A stretch of 9,115 nucleotides of DNA from SAR116 cluster bacterium (GTDB lineage: Bacteria; Pseudomonadota; Alphaproteobacteria; Puniceispirillales; Marisalimonadaceae). The notes beneath the pieces are model-generated. The model was not told the origin of the DNA, ran no database searches, and worked only from the letters and a program-made list of their open reading frames with translations. The stretch covers positions 1 to 9,115 of the forward strand of contig NZIY01000001.1 in assembly GCA_002691795.1 (NCBI GenBank). The letters run 5' to 3'. The position numbers and the translations under genes were made by a program. Of the stretch, positions 1 to 5,798 are shown one piece after another (the stretch's first letter is position 1; each line of letters starts with the position of its first letter).

Positions 1-1526
1 AAAAAATAGTTAAAAATCATTTTTCTGATATTGTTAATGGAGATGTTGAAAGATATGAATTAGATAATATCCATGCATTAAATTTTATTTTAAAAGACAG
101 CCTTGGAGGTGGAGGTAGTGAAACTCTAATTAATGATGCTCAAGGAAAAACACATGGTCAGGGAGTTTGGTTATTTGGAAATAAAGATTTGTATATGGGA
201 GGAAATCTTAATAGTAAAAATAATGGCATAGGTTACTATAGATGGGCTAATGGAGATGTATTTTTAGGTACATGGAAAAACGACTTAAAAAATGGACCTG
301 GTGTATTTATTAGCCAAAATGGCGCCATCAAGCCAGGTGTATGGAAGGATAATGAATATATATCAAGTCTTTCTAACAGTTCATTAAAACAAAAACTAAT
401 AAAGTTAGTTTGTAATCAGAATATAAATTATAGTAACTGGAATAAATGTATTGGTTATAAGACTTATAAGAATGGTAGATATATTGGATATTTTAAAAAT
501 GGTAAAAGAAATGGTAGAGGGATATACAGGTGGAATTCAAATATTACATTTGTTGGATTTTGGAAAAATGGACTGGAAGATGGAAGCGGATTTTATGAAT
601 GGCCAAATGAAGAAATATTTATTGGCAATGTAAAAAGTGGAAATAGAACAGGTGTTGGTTTCTACAAATGGACTGATGGTGATGTATATCTTGGTGATTG
701 GAGAAATAATAAAAGAACTGGTAAGGGTACATATATATATACAAATGGAACAAAAAAAACTGGTATATGGCAAAATAATAAATTTATCTCTGAATCAAAA
801 AATAATAACCGAAGCAATAATTTAAAAAGTATTGATAAAAAACTTTATCACGTAGGTTCAGGCACTGGATTTAGTGTTTCATTAGATGGGCATGTTGTTA
901 CAAATAACCATGTTATTAAAGGATGTCAAAAAATTGATATACATACTCAAGAAAATTCATATGTATCTAAATTAATTGCTAATGATGAAAAGAATGACTT
1001 GGCATTATTAAAAATTGATTTTAAACCAGATTTTGTTTTTCCTATAGCAAACGAATCTCCTCAGTTAATGGATGAAATTTATGTAGCAGGATTTCCATTT
1101 GGTCAAAAAATTAGTTCTAGTATCAAGATAACAAAAGGGATAATTAGTTCTCTAACGGGTTTTGGAAACGATTATACCCGAATGCAAATAGATGCTGCAA
1201 TGCAACCAGGCAATAGTGGTGGACCAGTCTATAATAAATATGGAAACGTGTATGGTGTTGCAGTTGCTAAATTAGATTATAAATATTCAATTAAGAGGCT
1301 TAATACAATCCCAGAGTTAACAAATTTTGCCATAAAAGCTAGTATGCTAAAATCATTTCTTGAAGCTTCAAATATAAAAATACGTTCTCAAGTCAGGTCA
1401 CCTTTAGAAAAATTAGGTAAAAACATACAAAGTGGAACATTTTATATTTCTTGTATGATGACTAAAAGTAAATATTACCAAATGAGATCCAAAAAAGTCT
1501 TATTTGATGAAGATAAATTTAAGTAG
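1..1526 (+). CDS. MORN-repeat / HtrA-like trypsin-family serine protease, 5' end outside the window
   Basis: A partial gene: the frame that ends at TAG 1524-1526 is open back to base 3, giving 507 visible residues. Numbering from TTG 189 as residue 1, MORN repeats (pattern GxGxYxWxNGdxYxGxWxNg) have their Gly-x-Gly anchors at -10, 13 and 36, then 109, 132, 155 and 178, a strict 23-residue period. The protease domain follows, about 220-395, with the catalytic triad visible: His241 in NNHV (909-911), Asp270 in NDLALL (996-998) and Ser343 in GNSGGP (1215-1217). The H-D and D-S spacings of 29 and 73 match HtrA/DegP-type S1C proteases. There is no PDZ domain; a 50-residue Lys-rich tail ends the protein. 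MORN repeats are known for membrane or protein contacts, so an envelope protease aimed at a target by its repeats is plausible, but the substrate is unknown. Any signal peptide would lie upstream of the window. The gene converges on the BtuF-like gene with a 3-base gap. Confidence 0.88.
   Translation, partial: KIVKNHFSDIVNGDVERYELDNIHALNFILKDSLGGGGSETLINDAQGKTHGQGVWLFGNKDLYMGGNLNSKNNGIGYYRWANGDVFLGTWKNDLKNGPGVFISQNGAIKPGVWKDNEYISSLSNSSLKQKLIKLVCNQNINYSNWNKCIGYKTYKNGRYIGYFKNGKRNGRGIYRWNSNITFVGFWKNGLEDGSGFYEWPNEEIFIGNVKSGNRTGVGFYKWTDGDVYLGDWRNNKRTGKGTYIYTNGTKKTGIWQNNKFISESKNNNRSNNLKSIDKKLYHVGSGTGFSVSLDGHVVTNNHVIKGCQKIDIHTQENSYVSKLIANDEKNDLALLKIDFKPDFVFPIANESPQLMDEIYVAGFPFGQKISSSIKITKGIISSLTGFGNDYTRMQIDAAMQPGNSGGPVYNKYGNVYGVAVAKLDYKYSIKRLNTIPELTNFAIKASMLKSFLEASNIKIRSQVRSPLEKLGKNIQSGTFYISCMMTKSKYYQMRSKKVLFDEDKFK
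156..788 (+). repeat. MORN repeat region within the protease gene (two blocks)
   Basis: A coding repeat with a 69-base (23-residue) period. Block 1 runs from about 156 to 359 with three units, the last degenerate. Block 2 runs from about 447 to 788 with five units, the first and last degenerate. A roughly 30-residue non-MORN insert separates the blocks. It contains Cys75, and a second cysteine, Cys87, opens block 2 (numbering from TTG 189). The repetition is clear in the protein and has diverged in the DNA, so it is an old protein repeat and not a recent tandem duplication. Confidence 0.85.
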
Positions 1527-1529
1527 TTA

Positions 1530-2318
1530 TTAATATCTAGCTTTATCTAAAATTTTTATTATTTGATCTAAGCCATCTGTCAATGCAGCTGGTCCAGGTT
1601 GTAATATAATAGAAGATTTTATTTCAAAAATATTATTATATTTTATTGCATTTATATCTTGCCAATTAGGTCGAGATTTTATTTTTTCATAATTAATTTT
1701 TTTACCACACCATGAACCAATGATAACATCTGGATTGGCTTTGATAACATCTTCGCTTTTAATAATTCTATTTTTTGCAGATTCATTTTGAGATAACTTT
1801 TTAAAAACATCTATACCTCCAGCAATTTCAATTAATTCTGATACCCATTTAATACTGGTAATAAGTGGATGATCCCATTCTTCAAAATAAACCTTTAGTT
1901 TATTGTTTTTATTAATTAAACTTGATAGGTTATTTAGTCTAAGTTTATATTTTCTTATCAATGCATCGGATCTTTTTTGAACACCTAAAATACTTCCAAT
2001 AAATCTTATCATATTAAAAATACCGTTTAGATCTCTTTGATTAAAACAAGTTACTGTAAGATTATTTTTAATTAATTTTGATACTGTATCAGCCTGAATA
2101 TCAGAAAAAGCTAAAACCAAGTCTGGTTTTAAGCTAATAATTTTATCAATGTTTGCTGAAATAAAGCTTGAAATTCTTGTTTTTTCTAATCTTACTTGTT
2201 TAGGTCTTGTTGCAAATCCTGTTACACCAACAATTCTTTTTTCTTCACCTAATAAATAAATTGTTTCAATTGTTTCTTCCGTTAAGCAAACAATTCTTTC
2301 GGGAGGATATCTATTCAT
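1530..2318 (-). CDS. BtuF-like cobalamin-binding protein, cytoplasmic form without signal peptide
   Basis: A 262-residue protein with the periplasmic-binding-protein fold of the BtuF/FhuD type (PF01497). Recognisable stretches are ERIVCLTEETIETIYLLGE (7-25), the IDKIISLKPDLVLAFSDIQ region (57-75), YFEEWDHPLI (144-153), the SELIEIAGG segment (160-168), NPDVIIGSWCGKK (195-207) and ILQPGPAALTDGLDQI (238-253). These match a widespread proteobacterial family usually annotated as cobalamin-binding protein. It has no signal peptide. An in-frame TAG lies four codons upstream of the ATG (2328-2330), so a longer start cannot supply one. The protein is therefore probably cytoplasmic and not the binding component of an importer; its true ligand and role are not settled. 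Its ATG overlaps the end of the small upstream gene by 8 bases and has no clear ribosome binding site, which suggests translational coupling. Confidence 0.85.
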   Translation of the reverse strand: MNRYPPERIVCLTEETIETIYLLGEEKRIVGVTGFATRPKQVRLEKTRISSFISANIDKIISLKPDLVLAFSDIQADTVSKLIKNNLTVTCFNQRDLNGIFNMIRFIGSILGVQKRSDALIRKYKLRLNNLSSLINKNNKLKVYFEEWDHPLITSIKWVSELIEIAGGIDVFKKLSQNESAKNRIIKSEDVIKANPDVIIGSWCGKKINYEKIKSRPNWQDINAIKYNNIFEIKSSIILQPGPAALTDGLDQIIKILDKARY

Positions 2319-2481
2319 TATGACCAGCTATTTCATTTTCTTTTAAAATTCTAGCTATCTCTTTCCCCATTTGAGGGTTCCCAAAAAAAGGTGCTTTTAG
2401 ACATGCCTCAATCAAAAACTTTACATCTTTGGTTTTTTGATAATTATCCCAAAGCTTTTTCATATAAATTTCTTTTTTCAT
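2311..2481 (-). CDS. Small hypothetical protein, 56 residues, coupled to the BtuF-like gene
   Basis: ATG at 2479-2481 and TAG at 2311-2313 on the minus strand, 56 codons plus stop. The protein is Lys-rich at its N terminus (MKKEIYMKKLWDNYQ). It continues with a helical-looking segment, KDVKFLIEACLKAPFF, then GNPQMGKEIARILKENE. I see no signal peptide or membrane segment, and I do not recognise the family. Evidence that it is real: it fills the otherwise empty space upstream of the BtuF-like gene, runs in the same direction, overlaps that start codon by 8 bases, and has a natural-looking composition. The start is preceded only by a weak purine stretch (AGAAAG, 9-14 bases upstream). A second in-frame ATG at codon 7 is an alternative start. 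Its function is unknown; linkage suggests a job shared with the cobalamin-binding protein. Confidence 0.6.
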   Translation of the reverse strand: MKKEIYMKKLWDNYQKTKDVKFLIEACLKAPFFGNPQMGKEIARILKENEIAGHNE

Positions 2482-2547
2482 ATTCAAACTTTCTAATATT
2501 AAACTGATAAATTAATACTTTTATCTAAAAATTTAAAAAAAAATCAA

Positions 2548-2553
2548 TATAAT
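2548..2553 (+). promoter_or_regulatory. Candidate -10 box (TATAAT) for a leaderless serine hydrolase mRNA
   Basis: A perfect TATAAT ends seven bases before the ATG at 2561, so transcription from it would begin at or within a base of the start codon. No Shine-Dalgarno sequence precedes that ATG, which fits a leaderless message. No good -35 box is visible at the usual distance, and the DNA is very AT-rich, so chance occurrence is possible. The whole divergent spacer is 2482-2560 (79 bases) and must also hold the promoter for the minus-strand pair. Confidence 0.35.
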
Positions 2554-2560
2554 AATATTT

Positions 2561-3763
2561 ATGGGAAATTTTGAATATGATGAATTAATGAAAGGGAATC
2601 CCATTTTTCCAAGTTATCAGGTTACTTTAGATAACTGGAGAAAGTATCCTTATACTAAATGGTCATTTGTAAATGTAAGAAACTTAATACCAACTGCTGA
2701 GATAAAAACAAAATTTGTTAATTTTTTAAATTTTGAAAAAACATTAACTAATCTTTCAGACTTAATTGTTAATCATGAAGGTAATAGTTCAAAATTATCT
2801 CAAATATTAGATCAATGTGATACAGATGCCTTTTTGGTAATGCACAGAGGCAAGTTAATTTTTGAGTACTTTAATAACTTCACAAATTATTATACTCCTC
2901 ATATTGTATTTTCTATCTCTAAATCAATAACATCTCTAGTTTTTGGGATTATAGTAAAGGAAATAGATTTAGATTTAAACACGTCCATATCTAAAATTAT
3001 TCCTGAAACTAAAGGATCAGCTTATGAAACTGCAAGTATAAGAAATGTCTTGGATATGAATGTCGCTTCTAGTTTTGAAGAAGACTATACTGGGCAAGCT
3101 GAAATTTTTAAAAAATATAGATCTTGTACAGGCTGGGATATTGAAGATCCTTCTATTAATGATGCACCTAAAGGTTTATACGAATTTTTATCAAATTTAC
3201 CTTCATCAGTTGCTTCTCACGGAATAAAATATCATTATTCATCACCAAATAGTGATTTATTGGGGTGGTTAATTGAGAGATTGACAAATGATAAGTATTA
3301 CAATGTCTTATCTAAATTATTATTTATTCCATCAGAATTGCAACATGCATCAAATATTACATTAGATAAATGGGGAGCCTCAAGATCTGCAGGAGGCATT
3401 AGCATTTCTCCTTATGATTTATTATCTTTGTCGGAATTAGTAAGATGTTTGGGTAATTATAAACAAGGAAATATAATACCTGAATCATGGATAAATGATT
3501 TTACTAATTTACGAAATAATTCATGTTATTTATCTCAGGATAATTTGGAGAGATTTCCAAATGGAAATTATCGATCTAAGTGGTATCAAACTGGATTTGA
3601 TGATAAAGAGTTTTGTGGTATTGGTATCCATGGGCAAAACATATGGATCAACCCAAATAAAGAATTAACTATAGTAAGGATGTCATCTGCATCAGATCCA
3701 ATTAATATAAAAATTGAAGAATTAATGTTTTCTGTTTTTAAAGATATTGGAAATTCAATTTAA
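2561..3763 (+). CDS. Beta-lactamase-fold serine hydrolase (class C / NylB-esterase type), cytoplasmic
   Basis: A 400-residue protein of the beta-lactamase/serine hydrolase family PF00144. The catalytic SxxK motif is SISK, Ser118 and Lys121. The second motif is YHYSSPN with Tyr226, as in the 6-aminohexanoate-dimer hydrolase and EstB-type esterase branch. GASRSAGGISISPYDL (272-287) is the family's conserved glycine-rich segment, and GIHGQN (355-360) takes the place of the KTG motif. Length is close to the roughly 390 residues of NylB. There is no signal peptide, so it should act in the cytoplasm on an amide or ester and not as a cell-wall enzyme or secreted beta-lactamase. The substrate cannot be read from the sequence. 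ATG 2561 was chosen as the first start in frame; a second ATG at codon 10 has no better binding site. The stop overlaps that of the convergent RraA-like gene. Confidence 0.87.
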   Translation: MGNFEYDELMKGNPIFPSYQVTLDNWRKYPYTKWSFVNVRNLIPTAEIKTKFVNFLNFEKTLTNLSDLIVNHEGNSSKLSQILDQCDTDAFLVMHRGKLIFEYFNNFTNYYTPHIVFSISKSITSLVFGIIVKEIDLDLNTSISKIIPETKGSAYETASIRNVLDMNVASSFEEDYTGQAEIFKKYRSCTGWDIEDPSINDAPKGLYEFLSNLPSSVASHGIKYHYSSPNSDLLGWLIERLTNDKYYNVLSKLLFIPSELQHASNITLDKWGASRSAGGISISPYDLLSLSELVRCLGNYKQGNIIPESWINDFTNLRNNSCYLSQDNLERFPNGNYRSKWYQTGFDDKEFCGIGIHGQNIWINPNKELTIVRMSSASDPINIKIEELMFSVFKDIGNSI

Positions 3764-4461
3764 TTTTTAAAAATCATTGAATTTGCTTCTTTCCAAGCTG
3801 ACTTAAGTTTATCAAAGTCAAAGTTTTTTTCTTTTGTTGCCTTGATAACAATTTCTTCTTTATCTTTCATAAATTGTATTGCTTTAGGTAATATTTTTAG
3901 CGCATCTCTTGGTATTATAACAGCGCCATGGTGGTCAGCATGAATAATATCATTTGGCTTTATTTTTAAACCAAGTAAATTGACTTCTGTATTAAATTCT
4001 ACAACGTGAACATAAGCATGACTTGGCCCTACAGCGCTAGCTAATACCATATAATCTTTATCTATATCACCAAGATCACGAAGTAGTCCATTTGTTAGAG
4101 TACCATTCAATTTTAAACCTTTATGAATAGATACATTGACTTCTCCCCAAAAAGCACCAACAGGATTTGGCCAGTCTAAGTCTTCAATGACACATATATT
4201 CCCAAAATGTGTATCTATTCTTGTAGACATGTATTCATAATAATTTATTCGTATATTATTCAATTCTGTAGGAGTTAATGAAGATTTTATTGAAGCTTTG
4301 ATTTTAGCTGTTTTTGCAACACCAATAATAGGCGTAAGATTGTTATTCGAACAAACCACTGGAAATTTTGTAAATCCTTCAGCTGATCTATCACCTCTAT
4401 AAAGATCAAGTGCATTAGAAATAGTAGGAGTGTCAACTGTAGTTAAAATGTTTATATTCAT
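3760..4461 (-). CDS. RraA-family protein (class II pyruvate aldolase / oxaloacetate decarboxylase-like)
   Basis: A 233-residue protein of the RraA/HMG-aldolase fold (PF03737). The core is visible: GAFWGEVN (102-109), NGLLRDLGDID (124-134), VGPSHAYVHVVEF (144-156) and IKPNDIIHADHHGAVIIP (167-184). Arg128, Asp129 and Asp132 form the R-D-x2-E/D motif that, in characterised members, binds the divalent metal and the 2-oxo acid. Enzymes of this family cleave 4-hydroxy-2-oxo acids to pyruvate or decarboxylate oxaloacetate; some relatives, including E. coli RraA, instead bind RNase E. The intact motif favours an enzyme here. The gene follows dctP on the same strand, separated by a strong hairpin, which suggests a role in using the TRAP substrate (inference). 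No Shine-Dalgarno sequence is seen before its ATG. Its stop shares bases with the convergent hydrolase stop (TTAA at 3760-3763). Confidence 0.85.
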   Translation of the reverse strand: MNINILTTVDTPTISNALDLYRGDRSAEGFTKFPVVCSNNNLTPIIGVAKTAKIKASIKSSLTPTELNNIRINYYEYMSTRIDTHFGNICVIEDLDWPNPVGAFWGEVNVSIHKGLKLNGTLTNGLLRDLGDIDKDYMVLASAVGPSHAYVHVVEFNTEVNLLGLKIKPNDIIHADHHGAVIIPRDALKILPKAIQFMKDKEEIVIKATKEKNFDFDKLKSAWKEANSMIFKN

Positions 4462-4482
4462 TTAAATATTTAAAGAAATGAA

Positions 4483-4514
4483 GCTTAACTAACTATAGAA
4501 ATAGTTAGTTAAGC
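4483..4514 (-). terminator. Perfect 14-bp hairpin between dctP and the rraA-like gene
   Basis: GCTTAACTAACTAT (4483-4496) is followed by AGAA and then its exact reverse complement (4501-4514), a 14-bp stem with a 4-base loop. It lies after the dctP stop and 21 bases before the rraA-like start. On the minus strand it is followed by a moderately T-rich tract (TTCATTTCTTT). It may act as a leaky terminator or as a 3' stabiliser of the dctP message, an arrangement common after genes for abundant binding proteins. The stem has only four G-C pairs and the U-tract is interrupted, so full termination is not assured. Confidence 0.65.
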
Positions 4515-4526
4515 AATTTTATAATA

Positions 4527-4541
4527 GGTTTATAATAAACC
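4527..4541. repeat. Short inverted repeat across the dctP stop codon
   Basis: GGTTTAT (4527-4533) and ATAAACC (4535-4541) are exact reverse complements with one central base, spanning the dctP stop (4530-4532). As RNA this could fold only as a shorter stem. It may assist the larger hairpin next to it or be chance in AT-rich DNA. Confidence 0.3.
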
Positions 4542-5546
4542 AATTTTTTTCATATATGCCAAATTTGAATCTAAAGCTTCTTTAGCAAGTGGGCTTTTTG
4601 CTGCCGAAGCATTCCAAGCCTCAACAGCTATTTTTCTAAATTTAGCTCTTTCAGATACTGGCCAATCTATGATTGTTAAGTCGCCAGCTGCTTTGTCTTT
4701 AGCTACTTGTGCTCTTCCATCTAATCCAGCATCTCTTAACTTACTAGTCCACACCCAATAAGTCCAAGTTTTAAGTGCAACTTGATTTTGTTTACTCAAT
4801 TTATTGAAAACCTTCTTGTTGATTATTGTTTGAAGGTTAGCCATAGAGTGTATACCAGGATATAGCGGATACTTAGCAATTTTATGAAAACCACTAGCGT
4901 GATTATTTATGTATACAGAAGCGTCAGCTGCATCAACAATACCTTTTTCTAGAGAAGTGTAGACCTCTGAAAATGGAATTGATGATGGTGATGCACCAGC
5001 TCTTCTGAAAACATCAGCTGCAAGTCCTTCAGGTGATCTGATTTTAACACCTTTTAAATCTGCAACGCCATTAATTGGTACTTTTGAAACTAATGCTTCT
5101 TTACCGTATGGGCCACAACCTAAGACTAATATTTTACCAGGTAAAACTTTGTCATAAATTTTTTGAAGCATTTCTTTCCCGCCACCGTGCATACAATACT
5201 CTTGATATTGTTTTGGTGTGTCATAACCTGCGATTAGATCGCCCATAATCGCAAAAGCAGGATCTCTTCCTGCAAAATAAGCTATAGCATTCATGTCACC
5301 ATCTAAAATACCATTTGCTACAGCATCAATTGTTTCTCTATGAGGGACAACAGATTTTGTTGGAAGTGGATCAATTTTTAACTCACCATTTGTTAGTTCT
5401 TCAAGAACTTTATTTTTTGTATTCAAATAAGTATGAGCCCAATCTCCAGCTTTAGAACTTATTTGAAATTTTAATGTTTTAGCACTAAGGCTGCCAGAAA
5501 TTAATAAAGCAGAAGATAGTACCGCACTAATTAATAATTTTTTCAC
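4530..5546 (-). CDS. dctP: TRAP transporter substrate-binding protein
   Basis: A 338-residue periplasmic protein of the DctP family (PF03480), closest in look to the TakP/FcbT1 branch for 2-oxo and aromatic or other carboxylic acids. Residues 1-22 form a Sec signal peptide (KK, a hydrophobic core, then SLSA before KTLKFQ). The diagnostic segment is VKIRSPEGLAADVFRRAGAS (167-186), continuing through IPFSEVYTSLEKGIVDAAD (190-208). Arg170 is the conserved arginine that makes the salt bridge to the substrate carboxylate in this family. WTYWVWTSKL (261-270) is the aromatic hinge helix region. The ligand cannot be named from sequence. The start is GTG at 5544-5546, supported by a strong AGGAGGT; no better start lies upstream. 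The gene follows the 40-residue membrane protein by 23 bases and is divergent from its permease gene. Confidence 0.92.
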   Translation of the reverse strand: MKKLLISAVLSSALLISGSLSAKTLKFQISSKAGDWAHTYLNTKNKVLEELTNGELKIDPLPTKSVVPHRETIDAVANGILDGDMNAIAYFAGRDPAFAIMGDLIAGYDTPKQYQEYCMHGGGKEMLQKIYDKVLPGKILVLGCGPYGKEALVSKVPINGVADLKGVKIRSPEGLAADVFRRAGASPSSIPFSEVYTSLEKGIVDAADASVYINNHASGFHKIAKYPLYPGIHSMANLQTIINKKVFNKLSKQNQVALKTWTYWVWTSKLRDAGLDGRAQVAKDKAAGDLTIIDWPVSERAKFRKIAVEAWNASAAKSPLAKEALDSNLAYMKKIGLL

Positions 5547-5551
5547 TAATT

Positions 5552-5558
5552 ACCTCCT
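5552..5558 (-). promoter_or_regulatory. Strong Shine-Dalgarno sequence of dctP
   Basis: On the minus strand, AGGAGGT sits five bases before the GTG start, an almost full anti-16S match. Most other starts in this window have little or none. It fixes the GTG at 5546 as the dctP start and predicts high translation, as expected for a binding protein made in excess. Confidence 0.85.
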
Positions 5559-5570
5559 TGTGTGACAAAA

Positions 5571-5693
5571 TTAACTGAATCCATCAGCTAAATGAAACAT
5601 TAACCAAACAATAATTGCTGCAAATGCAAATCCAATAACCCATGCCCAAACACCATAAGTATTAACATGATCATCTCTTACTGGTTTAGCCAT
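5571..5693 (-). CDS. Small single-span membrane protein, 40 residues, upstream of dctP
   Basis: ATG at 5691-5693 and TAA at 5571-5573 on the minus strand, 40 codons. The polar N terminus (MAKPVRDDHVNT) is followed by one clear membrane helix at about 13-36 (YGVWAWVIGF, then AFAAIIVWLMFHLA), and a short polar end, DGFS. A Shine-Dalgarno-like AAAGGT lies nine bases upstream (5703-5708). It ends 24 bases before dctP on the same strand, so the two are very probably cotranscribed. I do not recognise the family. It is too short to be a DctQ subunit, and the DctQ domain is already present in the fused permease. It could be an accessory subunit of the TRAP permease or an unrelated small membrane protein. 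Composition and binding site favour a real gene. Confidence 0.65.
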   Translation of the reverse strand: MAKPVRDDHVNTYGVWAWVIGFAFAAIIVWLMFHLADGFS

Positions 5694-5716
5694 AATTCAT
5701 TTACCTTTCTTTCTTG

Positions 5717-5734
5717 ACATAAAAATTTTTATGT
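5717..5734. promoter_or_regulatory. Perfect 18-bp palindrome, candidate operator
   Basis: ACATAAAAATTTTTATGT is identical to its own reverse complement over 18 bases. It lies in the divergent TRAP spacer, overlaps the last three bases of the TTGACA at 5714-5719, and overlaps the possible minus-strand -10. That position suits a dimeric regulator controlling both TRAP transcripts. No regulator gene for it is in the window. The A5T5 core alone could arise by chance in AT-rich DNA; the flanking ACAT/ATGT makes it more notable. Confidence 0.5.
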
Positions 5735-5789
5735 AACAAATATTAAGAATGAGCAATTGTCTTTAAAAATCAAGCTATATTTTATATTT

Positions 5790-5794
5790 GGAGA
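5790..5794 (+). promoter_or_regulatory. Shine-Dalgarno sequence of dctQM
   Basis: GGAGA lies four bases before the ATG at 5799. It is somewhat close, but it is the only clear site and supports this start. Confidence 0.65.
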
Positions 5795-5798
5795 ATAA

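Larger units (their letters stand above)
5694..5798. promoter_or_regulatory. Divergent promoter region between dctP unit and dctQM
   Basis: This 105-base spacer must hold promoters for both TRAP transcripts. On the plus strand a perfect TTGACA stands at 5714-5719, but the nearest -10-like hexamer (TATTAA, 5741-5746) is 21 bases away, longer than ideal. TATATT hexamers at 5776-5781 and 5783-5788 are other candidates. On the minus strand a TTGCTC / CATAAA pair with 17-base spacing is possible, its -10 part overlapping the palindrome. The boundaries of the individual promoters are uncertain. Confidence 0.5.

Noticed and set aside
156..788. Regular 69-base periodicity as a CRISPR or DNA tandem repeat
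   Set aside because: The repeat units are diverged in DNA and conserved only as the MORN protein pattern; there are no identical repeats with spacers.
451..825. Reading frames of 60-80 codons in other frames across the MORN region (451-633 and 637-825 plus, 537-773 minus)
   Set aside because: They lie wholly inside the protease gene, whose frame is supported by repeats and an intact triad. Their translations are low in complexity and mirror the repeated DNA.
2561..3763. Antibiotic-resistance beta-lactamase
   Set aside because: There is no signal peptide, the Tyr motif is of the YxSPN esterase/NylB type, and HG replaces KTG. A metabolic hydrolase fits better.
3760..4461. RraA as a regulator of RNase E
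   Set aside because: The R-D-x2-D metal and substrate motif is intact, the protein is longer than E. coli RraA, and it sits beside a carboxylate transporter. An enzyme is the more likely reading, though sequence alone cannot exclude the other.
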